A stretch of 64,000 nt of DNA from Paenibacillus lupini (GCF_011761355.1 NZ_JAASRW010000003.1:248001-312000), one strand, 5' to 3'; positions 26,010-35,932 are shown, numbered from the stretch's first letter. Notes: a model not told the origin generated them from the sequence alone. Numbers and translations are program-made.

Positions 26010-27644
26010 ATGAAAAAGACATTAAGCATATTAATCGTTTGTGCACTGATGGTGCTGACTGCATGCTCAGGCAATAACGGTAATGCAAATAACAGTAGCA
26101 ATAACACAGGCGGGAATAATTCTGCTGGAGGGACAACTGAACCTGCTGATCCTTACGCGCCAATGTCAGAGACAGTAACGATCAGCATCGGCAAGGAAGC
26201 AGCGGTTGATCCGAAGCTGCCAAGCGGTTCGACGATTGAAGATAATGAGCTCACCCGCTATTTCGCAGACAAGCTGAACGTGAAGTATACGAATGAATGG
26301 GAGGCAACGGGTGACTCCTACATGCAGAAGGTTGGACTAACGCTGTCGACCGGCGATATTCCGGATGTCATGGTTGTAGACAAGCAGCAGCTTGTTCAAT
26401 TGGTAAATGCAGACCTGATTGAGGATCTGACCTCTACTTACGAGAACTTCGTATCGCCGGCGCTCAAAGCGGCTTATGATTCCACGGATGGCTACAGTCT
26501 TGCATCTTCAACATTTGATGGCAAGCTTATGGCCTTCCCTAACGTCAGCCCCGGTGCAGATGCGCAAAACATGCTGTGGATTCGTCAAGACTGGCTGGAC
26601 GAACTTCAGCTGGAAGCTCCGCAAACGATGGATGACATCATTAACGTAACGAAAACCTTTATGGATAAAAAAGGGTCCGTTGGTCTCTTGGGAAATCAAG
26701 TGATCGTTAACATCGGTACAAGCGTATTTGGCTTCGATTCCATCTTCAGCGCTTATAACGCATACCCACAGCTATGGACCGAGGATGCAAGCGGCAATGC
26801 CGTTTATGGCTCGATTCAGCCTGAGGTGAAGGATGCTTTGGCCAAAATCAGAGGTTGGGTGCAAGAAGGTGTAATTGACAAGGAATTCGCCGTGAAGAAA
26901 AACGAGCAGGTCAATGAGCTTGTCGTCAGTGGCAAAGCAGGTATTTTCTTCGGACCATGGTGGCTGCCGTTTGGCATGTTGGCCGATTCCGTTGCACAGG
27001 ATTCCAAAGCGGAATGGGTATCGTACCTGTCGCCGCTCAGTCAAGAGGGGAAAATGAATACGCATATGGCCTCTCCGACAACAAGATATCTGGTCGTGAA
27101 GAAAGGCTTCAAGCATCCAGAGGCGGTATTGAAAACGTTAAACATGCAATTTGATGCCGATCAGCTGCAAGGCGAAGGTATCGTAGAGAAGGATGGCTAC
27201 AACTGGATGAACATGCCGTTCTCCTTGCTTCTAAGCAACTATGACGATAAAGAGAAGAAGGCAAAGCTCGTTCAAGACGTTATCGACGGTAAAGCTAATG
27301 CAGATACCCTGCAAGGCGAGGCGAAGCAAATTTATAATTCTTACTTGAAGGATAAAGAAAATCCGAAAAAAGATTTAGCTGCTTGGTCGCAAAGACATGC
27401 GTTCCTGACAGGCGCTCTTCCTCTGATTCAAGACGATAAAATCAATCGCAAGGTTGGCATCTATTACGATCAGACCGATACGATGCGCACCAAATGGGCG
27501 AACCTTCGCAAGCTGGAGGATGAAACCTTCCTCAAGATCATTATGGGCAATGAGCCGGTGGAATCATTTGATTCGTTCGTAGACAAATGGAAGTCGCAAG
27601 GCGGCGATCAAATTACGAAAGAAATCGCTGAAGCAGCGAAGTAA
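26010..27644 (+). CDS. Extracellular solute-binding lipoprotein (LplA-like, CUT1-type system)
   Basis: A 544-residue sugar-binding lipoprotein. The signal ends in the lipobox LTAC, so Cys19 is the lipidated residue; a low-complexity Asn/Gly/Ser tether follows (about 20-48). The mature part is a large type of bacterial substrate-binding protein seen with YtcP/YteP permeases for oligosaccharides. QAGIFFGPWW-like segment GKAGIFFGPWWLPFG (about 310-324) is characteristic of this group. GCAGGGGG precedes the ATG. The gene lies 184 bp after the YesN gene and starts the transport operon. The GH43 enzyme downstream suggests an arabinose- or xylose-containing oligosaccharide. Confidence 0.87.
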   Translation: MKKTLSILIVCALMVLTACSGNNGNANNSSNNTGGNNSAGGTTEPADPYAPMSETVTISIGKEAAVDPKLPSGSTIEDNELTRYFADKLNVKYTNEWEATGDSYMQKVGLTLSTGDIPDVMVVDKQQLVQLVNADLIEDLTSTYENFVSPALKAAYDSTDGYSLASSTFDGKLMAFPNVSPGADAQNMLWIRQDWLDELQLEAPQTMDDIINVTKTFMDKKGSVGLLGNQVIVNIGTSVFGFDSIFSAYNAYPQLWTEDASGNAVYGSIQPEVKDALAKIRGWVQEGVIDKEFAVKKNEQVNELVVSGKAGIFFGPWWLPFGMLADSVAQDSKAEWVSYLSPLSQEGKMNTHMASPTTRYLVVKKGFKHPEAVLKTLNMQFDADQLQGEGIVEKDGYNWMNMPFSLLLSNYDDKEKKAKLVQDVIDGKANADTLQGEAKQIYNSYLKDKENPKKDLAAWSQRHAFLTGALPLIQDDKINRKVGIYYDQTDTMRTKWANLRKLEDETFLKIIMGNEPVESFDSFVDKWKSQGGDQITKEIAEAAK

Positions 27645-27699
27645 TAAATGCAGGGCATCGGAGCCTAAGCGAAAGCCAGGCAGACTTGCTTAGGTTCCG

Positions 27700-28626
27700 G
27701 TGAAATTAGAGTTGCTTAAGGATGGAGTGGGAGCTTTGCGAGATTCCAAAAATTCGTTACATTATCATCTGATGCTGGCGCCGGGCATGATCCTCCTTAT
27801 TATTTTCGGAATAGTTCCGCTATTTGGAATGGCGATTGCATTTCAAGACTTTATTCCCGTCAAAGGAATATTCGGCTCCAAATGGATTGGCTTGGAAAAT
27901 TTTAAGTACATGTTTGAGCTTGATGACAGCAAAACCATTTTCTTCAACACCATCTTTATTTCTGTAATGAAAATGCTCATGAACGTACTCATTCCGGTGT
28001 TCACCGCTTTGCTGCTTCATGAAATCGTCTTTAGCCGACTGAAAAGATGGATGCAGACCATTATTTATTTGCCGCATTTTCTCTCGTGGGTTATTCTGGC
28101 TGGTATTTTGACCGATATGCTTTCGCAGAACGGCATTGTCAATCAAGTGGTAACCGCCATTACGGGCGAACCGATCTTTTTCATGGGAAGCAATAAATGG
28201 TTTCCGGTAGTTGTAGTATTGAGTGATGTATGGAAAGAATTTGGCTTTAACACGATCATTTTCATAGCGGCTTTAACGGCGATTAACCCGTCGCTCTATG
28301 AAGCAGCCTCCATTGACGGGGCTGGACGGATCCGCAAAATCTGGAGCGTCACGCTTCCGGGGATTTTGCCGACGATCATTCTCGTGTCCACGCTTAACAT
28401 CGGTAACATTCTTAACGCGGGCTTTGATCAGATCTATAACCTATACAATCCCTTGGTCTATGAGTCGGGAGACATTATCGACACCTATGTATACCGCATC
28501 GGACTCGTCCAATATCAATATGGTTTAGCTACTGCGGTTGGAGCGCTGAAGTCGGTTGTCGGATTCATTCTTATATTTGTCTCCTACAAGTTGGCCTCCA
28601 GGTTTGCGGGTTATCGCATTTTCTAA
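27700..28626 (+). CDS. Sugar ABC transporter permease (LplB/YteP-like)
   Basis: A 308-residue membrane permease with six helices, one of the two channel subunits. The EAA loop is present as YEAASIDGAGRIRKIWSVTLPGILPT (about 196-221). The opening HLMLAPGMILLIIFGIVPLFGMAIAFQDF is typical for LplB-like proteins. The GTG at 27700 has only a weak ribosome site, and GTG 27727 (preceded by AAGGATGGA) is an equal candidate. It pairs with the next permease and the lipoprotein upstream. No ATPase gene is in the locus; a shared MsmX-type ATPase elsewhere is expected. Confidence 0.88.
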   Translation: MKLELLKDGVGALRDSKNSLHYHLMLAPGMILLIIFGIVPLFGMAIAFQDFIPVKGIFGSKWIGLENFKYMFELDDSKTIFFNTIFISVMKMLMNVLIPVFTALLLHEIVFSRLKRWMQTIIYLPHFLSWVILAGILTDMLSQNGIVNQVVTAITGEPIFFMGSNKWFPVVVVLSDVWKEFGFNTIIFIAALTAINPSLYEAASIDGAGRIRKIWSVTLPGILPTIILVSTLNIGNILNAGFDQIYNLYNPLVYESGDIIDTYVYRIGLVQYQYGLATAVGALKSVVGFILIFVSYKLASRFAGYRIF

Positions 28627-28677
28627 GCATGGCAGCACCGAGAGAACGCATTATTGTAATTAGAAGGGAAGTGTCCC

Positions 28678-29556
28678 ATGCCGCTCACAGGTAAACGCGG
28701 AATCAGGACTACTGATATTATTTTGACGCTCGTTATGTTGCTCATTACACTGCTTTGCTTGCTGCCGTTGATTAATGTTGTATCATTGTCTTTCAGCGGC
28801 AAGTCTGCGGCAGCATCCGGCGCAGTTACCTTGTTTCCTGTTGATTTCACCTTTTATTCCTATGAATATATGTTTAAGGACAGCCGGTTCTTTGATGCCT
28901 TCGGCGTATCGGTTAAGCGGGTGCTGCTTGGCGGGGCAATCAATTTCGTATTAACGATTATGATGGCTTACCCTCTTGCGAGGGAACGGCAAGAGTTCCG
29001 GGGAAGAGATATCTATATGTGGGTCATCGTATTCACGATGATGTTCACGGGCGGGTTAATACCATGGTATATGGTTGTGAAGAGCCTTCATCTGACGGAT
29101 ACGATCTGGGCGCTTGTGCTCCCGACGGCCGTTCCCATCTTTAATGTGATATTGCTGATGAACTTCTTCCGAGGCTTGCCGAAGGAAATTAATGAGTCGG
29201 CCAAAATGGACGGTGCGGGTCCATGGCGCACGCTCATTACGATCGCCGTTCCTCTTGCAATGCCGGCTATCGCAACAGTCACTTTATTTAGTATCGTGAG
29301 TCACTGGAACGCGTTTTTTGACGGGTTGATTCTAATGAACAAGCAGCATAATATTCCATTGCAAACGTATATCCAGCAACTGGTGGTTGCTCCATCGATT
29401 ACGTCTTCCACGAGACCGGAGGATTTGATCAACTTCTCCCAGCGGACATTTAACGCAGCCAAAATCGTCGTAACGATGCTGCCGATCCTGATCATCTATC
29501 CATTCCTGCAACGTTATTTCGTTCACGGCATTACTCTTGGCTCCGTAAAGGAATAA
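28678..29556 (+). CDS. Sugar ABC transporter permease (LplC/YtcP-like)
   Basis: The 292-residue partner permease. It has six helices and the EAA loop NESAKMDGAGPWRTLITIAVPLAMPAI (about 180-206). The C-terminal end PFLQRYFVHGITLGSVKE is the usual LplC/YtcP ending. AAGGGAAG lies before the ATG. It is 51 bp after the first permease and 24 bp before the GH43 gene, within one operon. Confidence 0.9.
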   Translation: MPLTGKRGIRTTDIILTLVMLLITLLCLLPLINVVSLSFSGKSAAASGAVTLFPVDFTFYSYEYMFKDSRFFDAFGVSVKRVLLGGAINFVLTIMMAYPLARERQEFRGRDIYMWVIVFTMMFTGGLIPWYMVVKSLHLTDTIWALVLPTAVPIFNVILLMNFFRGLPKEINESAKMDGAGPWRTLITIAVPLAMPAIATVTLFSIVSHWNAFFDGLILMNKQHNIPLQTYIQQLVVAPSITSSTRPEDLINFSQRTFNAAKIVVTMLPILIIYPFLQRYFVHGITLGSVKE

Positions 29557-29580
29557 GCATTCACAAAAAGGAGATGCAGC

Positions 29581-30453
29581 ATGCAAATCAACAATCCGAT
29601 ATTGCCGGGCTTCTGGGCAGATCCCTTTATCCTGCGCGATGGCGACGACTATTATTTATACCCGACTAAGGACAGTGCCGGCTGGATGTATGAGAAGTTT
29701 CATGTGTTCCATAGCAAGGATCTCGTTAACTGGGACGGGCCTTATCTGGCGCTTGACCTAAACGATGTCAGCTGGGCTGACAAGCAGGCATGGGCTCCCG
29801 GCATCGCCAAATATAAGGGGAAATATTATATGTATTTCTCTGCGGAGGCGCAGATTGGCGTTGCCGTTGCGGACTCTCCTCTTGGACCGTTCAAGGATAT
29901 GCTGGACCGTCCGCTTATTACCCGTAATCAATATGACTGCCAATCGATTGATGCGGACTTATTCGTCGATGACGATGGACAGCCCTATCTGCTGTGGGGG
30001 CAAGGGAAGTGCTGGATTGTTCCGATGGAGGACGATATGACGACGTTCAAATCTGAACCGGTGCAATTGTCCGTGCAGATCCATAACGCCAAAGGCAGCG
30101 ATGCCATTGCGGGCGACATTGCGGTATATAATGAAGGACCGCATATGCAAAAGCGTGATGGCCGTTATTGGCTCACATGGAGCAATTATGATACGCGTGA
30201 TCCAAGATACCAGATTGCTTATGCATTCAGCGATCATATTCTGGGTCCTTACGAGGTGCATGAGAATAACCGGATGACGCTTGAATCAGTCAACGCGGTA
30301 GGTACAGGACATGCTTCACTTACAGAATATGAGAACGAATGGTACCTGATCTATCATCGGCTCGCGGAGCCGGAAACCAGCGTGCTTCGTGAAACCTGCA
30401 TCGGATTAGTACGCTTCAAGGACGGTCAGCCTTACGTAGACGTGAATCAATAA
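29581..30453 (+). CDS. Glycoside hydrolase family 43 (arabinosidase/xylosidase type)
   Basis: A 290-residue five-bladed beta-propeller glycosidase. The three GH43 carboxylates are visible: the base Asp in NPILPGFWADPFILRDGDDYY (about residue 13), the pKa-tuning Asp in SIDADLFVDDDGQPYLLWG (about 123), and the acid Glu in YNEGPHMQKRDGRYWLTWS (about 184). There is no signal peptide, so it should cleave imported arabino- or xylo-oligosaccharides in the cytoplasm, consistent with the transporter just upstream. AAAAGGAGA precedes the ATG. Exact substrate within GH43 cannot be assigned. Confidence 0.88.
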   Translation: MQINNPILPGFWADPFILRDGDDYYLYPTKDSAGWMYEKFHVFHSKDLVNWDGPYLALDLNDVSWADKQAWAPGIAKYKGKYYMYFSAEAQIGVAVADSPLGPFKDMLDRPLITRNQYDCQSIDADLFVDDDGQPYLLWGQGKCWIVPMEDDMTTFKSEPVQLSVQIHNAKGSDAIAGDIAVYNEGPHMQKRDGRYWLTWSNYDTRDPRYQIAYAFSDHILGPYEVHENNRMTLESVNAVGTGHASLTEYENEWYLIYHRLAEPETSVLRETCIGLVRFKDGQPYVDVNQ

Positions 30454-30480
30454 TAACGTATTTCAATATCGATCATAGAT

Positions 30481-30516
30481 CAGGGGCTGTTCCAAATTGG
30501 AACAGCCCCTGATCTT
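30481..30516 (+). terminator. Terminator of the oligosaccharide operon
   Basis: AGGGGCTGTTCC/GGAACAGCCCCT stem with a short AT loop, followed by GATCTTT. Confidence 0.85.
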
Positions 30517-30637
30517 TATGCAGGCGGCTTGGGAGAAAGAGGGCGTTTGTCCATCGGTCATTCATTGACGGAAAGGGTATTGCATAGTACATTTGACTCA
30601 ATATGTCGAGAAATGTAATAGAGAGGAGAGGACTGTA

Positions 30638-31111
30638 TTGTCAGCAACAACAATGGTGAAAGAACTGTCTCCGCTTGTAGCGGCACTAGATTTGAAACCT
30701 CATGTGGAGGGCGGCTGGTACAAGGAGATTTGGAAAGCGAATTTTGAAATTCCACAGGCTGTGCTGGGTGAACCGTATTCCGGTCCACGTTTTGCGGCAT
30801 CTTCGATTTATTTCCTGCTTCATCCGGGAGAAGCCTCGAATTGGCATACGGTTTATTCCGATGAGCTGTGGCTGTGGCATTCGGGCAGCCCGCTGCTTCT
30901 GACTCTAGGCGGCACGGAAGATGAGCCAGAGACACGCAAAGAAATTATTGTTGGTGGAGATGTGGCGAATGGTCAGCATCCGCAGGCTCTTGTTCCAGCG
31001 ACAGAATGGCAAAAAGCTCGCCCGCTTGGCGATGAGCCAGTTCTTGTATCGTGCATCGTAGCACCGGGCTTCCATTACGATGACTTCAAATTGATTGAAC
31101 GTAAATTTTAA
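30638..31111 (+). CDS. Cupin domain protein (DUF985/cupin_5 type)
   Basis: A 157-residue single-domain cupin. PHVEGGWYKEIWKA (about 20-33), SSIYFLLHPGEASNWHTVYSDELWLWHSG (about 55-83) and ALVPATEWQKARPL are typical of the DUF985 family, which binds metal or a small carbohydrate-like ligand; reaction unknown. TTG 30638 has AGGAGAGG six bases upstream; the in-frame ATG at 30593 lacks a ribosome site. The stop overlaps the start of the MFS gene (TAATG), so the two are coupled. A role next to an exporter is unknown. Confidence 0.82.
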   Translation: MSATTMVKELSPLVAALDLKPHVEGGWYKEIWKANFEIPQAVLGEPYSGPRFAASSIYFLLHPGEASNWHTVYSDELWLWHSGSPLLLTLGGTEDEPETRKEIIVGGDVANGQHPQALVPATEWQKARPLGDEPVLVSCIVAPGFHYDDFKLIERKF

Positions 31112-32304
31112 TGCTGCAGAAGGATAAACTGTGGACGAAAAATTTCGTTCTGCTGACATTCTCTAATCTATTCTTATTCCTAGCTATTGAGATGCTGCTG
31201 CCTACGCTTCCGCTCTTCGCAGATGAGCAAGGGGGAAGCGGGTCGCAGATCGGTCTGTTGCTTGGTGTGTTTACCTTCTCGGCCGTCGTATCGAGGCTCC
31301 TGATAGGGATCGGACTTAGACGGTTTGGTAAGCGGAAAATGCTTCTGATCGGCGTCGTCATCTGCCTTCTCGGCATGGCCGGCTATTATGCGGCAGCATC
31401 GCTGTCTGCCTTGATGGCGCTTCGCGTTGTGCATGGTTTTGGCTTTGGTATTGCAACGGCCTTGTACGGCACGTTAGTATCCGACGCGATTCCAGCAACA
31501 CGCCGGGGCGAAGGGATGGGCTACTTTGCAATGGGCAATGCCGTCTCCTTCTCGGTTGGACCAATGATGGGGTTATGGCTCCTGGAGCAATATGATTATC
31601 TCGGCTTATTCGGAGCCGGAGTAATCTTCTTGTTCATTACCTTGGTCCTCACGCTGCTCGTTCGGCAGCCTCGCACTCATGTGGGAGTGGCAGCTGTTTC
31701 TGAAGCAGCTGCTGGGTTAGAGCAGAAGGCTTCTCCACTGTCGGAGGTGCTGGAAGTTAAGGCACTTGTGCCGTCTATTCTAGGGTCGCTTGTTGGCTTT
31801 GCATTCGGCGGAATGCTTAGCTTCGTGACTCTGTTTAGTAAGGATATCGGTATTGAACATACCGGTTACTTCTTCCTTGTGGTTGCGATCAGCGAAGTGC
31901 TGATCCGGTTCGTGAGTGGTCCATTATTCGACCGTAAGGGTCCGTTCTGGGTATTGTTCCCCACGGCTGTATTATGTATGATCGCCAGTGTCCTGTTGTA
32001 CTTCACTGACTCGATGGGGATGCTGCTCTTATCCGGCGTGTTCTATGGCGCAGGCTTTGGCGCCTTGTTCCCGGCACTTCAGGCTTGGGTCATTAACCTA
32101 GTGAAGCCGGAGCGCCGCGGTGTGGCAACGGCCACGTATTATAATTTCTTCGACATCGGAATCGGGCTGGGCTCGATTCTGCTCGGAGTAGTCGTTACGA
32201 TGACGAGCTATACAACGATGTTCCTGCTGTCAGGCATCTTGTACGTGGTGTTTTTGGTCGTATACTTCGCTTACTTGCGCAGGAGCGCAAAAGCGGAGGG
32301 ATAA
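31111..32304 (+). CDS. Major facilitator superfamily transporter
   Basis: A 397-residue protein with 12 hydrophobic segments. The MFS motif between helices 2 and 3 is present as GIGLRRFGKRKMLLIG (about 69-84), with VVHGFGFGIATALYGTLVSDAIPATRRGEGMGYF (about 109-142) in the fourth/fifth helix region typical of YwoG/drug-efflux-like members. Translation depends on the one-base overlap with the cupin gene, since no separate ribosome site is visible. It probably exports a small hydrophobic or drug-like compound; substrate unknown. Confidence 0.87.
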   Translation: MLQKDKLWTKNFVLLTFSNLFLFLAIEMLLPTLPLFADEQGGSGSQIGLLLGVFTFSAVVSRLLIGIGLRRFGKRKMLLIGVVICLLGMAGYYAAASLSALMALRVVHGFGFGIATALYGTLVSDAIPATRRGEGMGYFAMGNAVSFSVGPMMGLWLLEQYDYLGLFGAGVIFLFITLVLTLLVRQPRTHVGVAAVSEAAAGLEQKASPLSEVLEVKALVPSILGSLVGFAFGGMLSFVTLFSKDIGIEHTGYFFLVVAISEVLIRFVSGPLFDRKGPFWVLFPTAVLCMIASVLLYFTDSMGMLLLSGVFYGAGFGALFPALQAWVINLVKPERRGVATATYYNFFDIGIGLGSILLGVVVTMTSYTTMFLLSGILYVVFLVVYFAYLRRSAKAEG

Positions 32305-32309
32305 GGGGA

Positions 32310-32336
32310 GACGGTGCATGCGGGCACCGTCTTTTT
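32310..32336 (+). terminator. Terminator of the cupin-MFS pair
   Basis: GACGGTGC/GCACCGTC stem, six-base loop, five T. Confidence 0.88.
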
Positions 32337-32376
32337 GTTATCTAGGCGCCATCGAGCGGCATCACCTAGGCGCTGC

Positions 32377-32694
32377 GTTGGATTGCATCCAACGTAATAG
32401 TGAGCTGGACGTTCACATGCTCGCCTATGTTGGATTTCGTACAGTAGAATGAGCTCCCACTGCCCAGTAACCATGATTTAGGTCTGATTCTGTTGGATGA
32501 AATCCAACATAGGATCGTTGTAGTAACTCAAAGGCAGATTACATTGGATGAAATCCAACCTGCGAGCGTGAGGAGGCTTGAGGAGCAAGGTGGGTTGGAG
32601 CAATCTACTGGAGGAAATCCAACCTGCAGAGCGATGGTGTGCAAGTATAGGCGCAAGGAGCCAGCAGCGAACTAGTATACTGGTGAAATCCACC
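32377..32694. repeat. Array of short palindromes (GTTGGAT-N3-ATCCAAC type)
   Basis: This 450-bp gap between MFS and the 5'-nucleotidase gene has no supported gene but carries related palindromes: GTTGGATTGCATCCAAC (32377-32393), a half copy at 32429-32438, GTTGGATGAAATCCAAC (32492-32508), and near copies at 32543-32559, 32607-32623 and 32681-32694. The last three are followed by the conserved CCTGC(N)AGCG-like sequence. Spacing is 50-75 bp and irregular, so it is not a CRISPR. It may be a family of small intergenic hairpins. Confidence 0.7.
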
Positions 32695-32754
32695 TGCAAA
32701 GCGGGGGACACCGAGTGGGAGCGGGGATAGGCTGACCCCTCGAGCGGACAATAC

Positions 32755-32788
32755 AAAAGGGCTGTTCCCACGTGGGAACAGCCCTTTT
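32755..32788 (-). terminator. Perfect bidirectional terminator palindrome
   Basis: AAAAGGGCTGTTCCCAC and its perfect reverse complement abut directly; A and T runs flank both ends. It ends the 5'-nucleotidase gene on the minus strand and could stop any readthrough from the repeat array. Confidence 0.9.
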
Positions 32789-32789
32789 G

Positions 32790-34592
32790 TTACGCTGCGG
32801 GCAGCTTGATTTTTTGCCCTGGATAAATGAGGTTCGCGTTCTTGATATGGTTCAGGTCGCGAAGCTTCTGCCAGGTTGTGTTGTACTTCTTGGCGATTGC
32901 CCATAAGGTGTCGCCACTCTTCACGACATAAACAGTAGGCTTAGCCGGTTCAGGTTTTACTGGAGGCTTAGGCTCCGGTTTTGGTTCTGGCTTTGGTTCT
33001 GGTTTTGGCTCTGGCTTTGGTTCCGGTTGTACCACAACAGGAGTTGCTTCTGCTGTAATACGGCCTTCAACCTTCGGATTAGCAGTGCCCAGCTTGGCGA
33101 TATAGTTGATGAGTGCTTCATCCAGCGAGCCGTACATGCCGGCTTGCGGGTATTTGCTGAACATCGTGTATTCGTCGCCACCTGCAGCCATGAAGTCGTT
33201 TGTCGCGAGCAAATAGTCTGCCTTCTCGTTGAGTGGTTTGCCGCCAACGGTAACGGAATGCACGCGTTCGCCTTTTGGCTTAGCTACATCAATCTTGAAC
33301 GTGATGCCGGATACTTGAGGGAAGCCGCCTTTCGAATTTGGATAATCCGAAACGCCATTCTCGAGTGCAGCTTTAATGTCGGCACCTTTTACTTTGAGCG
33401 TGATGATCTGGTTGCCAAATGGCAGCACCGTAATGATCTCGCCCTTCGTAATTGTTCCTTCATCAATGGAGGCACGAATGCCGCCGCCGTTCGTGATGGC
33501 TACATCAGCACCAGAAGCGTCGCGGAAGGCATCGGCAACGAGATTGCCGAGGTTCGTCTCGCTGGTACGCACCTGATCGCGTTCGCCATCAAGCTTCACG
33601 CTGACGTTACCTACTTCTTGAGCGAGGAGCACTTCCTGGCTTTTCTGGATTGATGCGACGAAGTCTGCGATTTCAGCGTTTGGCGCGATAGCCGCTGCCG
33701 TGTCTTTATTTTCGAGCTTCGCTTCCTTCTTGATGACCTTGCCGCCATCCACCCACAGATCAACAACGCCGAGGTACTTCGTGTACTCACCGGCACTTGC
33801 AATTAAGGTGTTATGGTCGGCGGTCAGACCATGCTCGAGCACCGTGTGGCTGTGACCGTCGATGAAGACATCAATGCCATCAACGGCTTTGACGATCTTC
33901 AGGCTCGTATCCACACTCGAAGCATCCTGGCCGATATGGCCGAGAGCGACGATAACATCTGTCTTGTCTTCGAGCTCATCAACAATAGCTTGGGCTTCTT
34001 TTGTTGGATCGGCAAAGGTCAGTCCTTCTACATTTTTCGGATGCGTCTTATAGGCAGTCTCCGGAGTCGTCAGGCCAAAAATCCCGACCTTCACGCCATC
34101 AACTTCTTTAATGATATAAGGCTTGAATAAGTCCGATCCGTCCTTGGTGACCTTCACGTTAGCGCTGATGACTGGGAATTTCATCTGAGATTCCAGTTCC
34201 AGCAGCCGTTCATATCCGTAGTTGAAATCATGATTGCCTGGAGCCATTACATCGTAACCCATTTTGTTCATCACCTGAACAACGCTGTCTCCGTTCACCA
34301 GCGTGGCGAAGGTGGTGCCATGTACAGCATCCCCGGCATCAAGAAGCAGTGTGTTTGGATTAGCAGTACGGTAGCTGTCGATAATGCCCGCAAGCTTGGC
34401 ATAGCCCATTTCTCCTGAAGTTCCCTCCACGGCGCGAGCGTGCGTGTCGTTCGTATGCAGAAGCGTGATGTGCTTGGCGGAAGCGGGCAAAGCCGGCTCT
34501 TCTGCAGCGGCCGCACTAACGGAAGCGCTAAGAAGAGAGGCAGCAAGCAGGGCTGCTGTCGCCCACTTCGTTTTTCTAAGCTTGGTAAGCAT
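32790..34592 (-). CDS. Secreted 5'-nucleotidase with C-terminal LysM domain
   Basis: A 600-residue exported metallophosphoesterase that dephosphorylates extracellular nucleotides. A signal peptide ends near ASVSAAAA. The calcineurin-like domain has [30 protein letters not shown] and [11 protein letters not shown]; the C-terminal substrate domain has [19 protein letters not shown] and the stacking segment near GGFPQVSG. A Lys-Pro-Glu repeat linker (about 515-545) leads to a LysM domain ([16 protein letters not shown]) that should hold it on peptidoglycan. The start ATG 34592 has GGAGGG five bases upstream; the ATG at 34607 does not. The divergent deoR-deoC genes suggest linked use of released deoxynucleosides. 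Confidence 0.92.
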   Translation of the reverse strand: MLTKLRKTKWATAALLAASLLSASVSAAAAEEPALPASAKHITLLHTNDTHARAVEGTSGEMGYAKLAGIIDSYRTANPNTLLLDAGDAVHGTTFATLVNGDSVVQVMNKMGYDVMAPGNHDFNYGYERLLELESQMKFPVISANVKVTKDGSDLFKPYIIKEVDGVKVGIFGLTTPETAYKTHPKNVEGLTFADPTKEAQAIVDELEDKTDVIVALGHIGQDASSVDTSLKIVKAVDGIDVFIDGHSHTVLEHGLTADHNTLIASAGEYTKYLGVVDLWVDGGKVIKKEAKLENKDTAAAIAPNAEIADFVASIQKSQEVLLAQEVGNVSVKLDGERDQVRTSETNLGNLVADAFRDASGADVAITNGGGIRASIDEGTITKGEIITVLPFGNQIITLKVKGADIKAALENGVSDYPNSKGGFPQVSGITFKIDVAKPKGERVHSVTVGGKPLNEKADYLLATNDFMAAGGDEYTMFSKYPQAGMYGSLDEALINYIAKLGTANPKVEGRITAEATPVVVQPEPKPEPKPEPKPEPKPEPKPPVKPEPAKPTVYVVKSGDTLWAIAKKYNTTWQKLRDLNHIKNANLIYPGQKIKLPAA

Positions 34593-34825
34593 CGAATCCC
34601 TCCACAATATATTTTTCGTTTTTCGAGTGTAGGTATTCGGTGCTTTGCCATAGATCTCCTTTCAATTTTGTGTAAATTATCTGAAAATTTAGCAAATTAG
34701 TCCTGAAGTCCTTTTTGATCGTCTTAATCCCCGACTTTTCGACATCGAATTTTTGTGCTTGTGCACAATCGTTATCGGGTCTTGTTGAACAGATGTCCAA
34801 ACTTGGCGCTATATCTCATGTCATG

Positions 34826-34855
34826 TTGCCCTTGGTTAGCGCAAACACGTATAAT
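34826..34855 (+). promoter_or_regulatory. Promoter of deoR-deoC
   Basis: TTGCCC (34826-34831), an 18-bp spacer and TATAAT (34850-34855). The 340-bp divergent gap (34593-34933) also holds GAACATATTC at about 34883-34892, a GAA-N4-TTC dyad just after the -10 that could be a DeoR operator; this is a guess from the B. subtilis DeoR site. No structured RNA was seen here. Confidence 0.5.
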
Positions 34856-34933
34856 AATCCTGAAATATTGTCACATTAACATGAACATATTCTCATACTA
34901 AACAACAGCGCGACTCTGGAGAGGGGAATACGG

Positions 34934-35895
34934 ATGGAGGAGCTCAGCGATAAGCGGTTAAAAATGATTGAAGCAGCCCGTATGTATTACGAGCTCGATT
35001 ATAATCAACAGGAAATTGCGAAGAAATTGGGCGTTTCGCGTCCAACGGTATCGCGATTCTTGCAGCAAGCGAAGGAAGACGGCATCGTGCAAATTCGCAT
35101 TATGGACCCGTCCTCCGATAACCAGGAACGAGCTCGATTATTGAAGGAGCGGTTTGGCCTGAAGGAAGCGATTATTGCTTCTGTTCCGAAGTATGAGGAC
35201 GCGATGGTCAAAAAGGTCATTGGTGAAGCCGCGGCTAACTTCCTGCACGAAACCGTACAAGATGGCGATACGATCGCGGTCACTTGGGGAACAACCCTGT
35301 ATGAAGTGGCCATTCGTCTGCCTAACAAGCACGCGAAGAAGATTAAGGTTGTACAGCTGAACGGCGGCGTGAGTCATTCTGAGACGAATACGTATGCGTA
35401 TGAGTTGCGCAGCTATTCGCGAAGGCTTACCAGACGTCACCGTATTTGATTCCATTGCCAGCTATCGTTGACCATGCGGTTGTGAAGCATGCGATCGAAG
35501 CGGACAGGCATATTCGCAAAATCCTCGATATGGGCAAAAAGGCTAATATCGCGGTTGTTACGGTAGGAGCGCCGACGGAAGATTCGGTTCTGATCCGGGC
35601 GAATTATTTTTCTGACGAGGATTTGGGCATTATTTTATCACGGGGTGTTGGTGATATTTGTTCCCGAATTATCGATATTAATGGACAATTATGCAGCGAG
35701 GAGCTGGATCTCCGGACAATTGGCATAGACTTGAACGAGCTGAAAAAGAAAGAATGGTCCGTTCTTGTAGCCGGAGGCCCAAGCAAGGTCGAAGCGATAT
35801 ATGGCGCATTAAGTGGTCAGTATACGAATACGCTAATTACCGACCAGATTACGGCGCAGCATTTGCTTGATTTTAAAGCAGAGCAAAGTAGATAA
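34934..35895 (+). pseudogene. deoR: DeoR (SorC-family) deoxyribonucleoside regulator with one-base frameshift
   Basis: The first frame encodes the N-terminal HTH (YNQQEIAKKLGVSRPTVSRFLQQAKEDGIV, about 23-52) and the start of the sugar-binding domain (TIAVTWGTTLYEVA), then stops at 35449. The second frame (to 35895) continues with IPLPAIVDHAVVKHAIEADRHI and VTVGAPTEDSVL. Reading AGCTATTCGCG at 35411 as AGCTATTTCGCG (one more T at 35416-35417) joins them as SYFAKAYQTSPYLIPLPA with no other change, giving 320 residues, the normal SorC length. So a single T was lost in the cell or in the assembly. B. subtilis DeoR is of this family and binds deoxyribose-5-phosphate. deoC follows. Confidence 0.8.
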
Positions 35896-35932
35896 ATATT
35901 TACGTGATTTATTTAGGAGGACTGGATTGGAT

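Noticed and set aside
32377-32694. CRISPR array
   Set aside because: Repeats are short palindromes of varying sequence with irregular spacing, and no cas gene is present.
32478-32771. Open frames through the GTTGGAT palindrome array on both strands
   Set aside because: They translate the repeats themselves (LDEIQ, LDFIQ) and lack ribosome sites.
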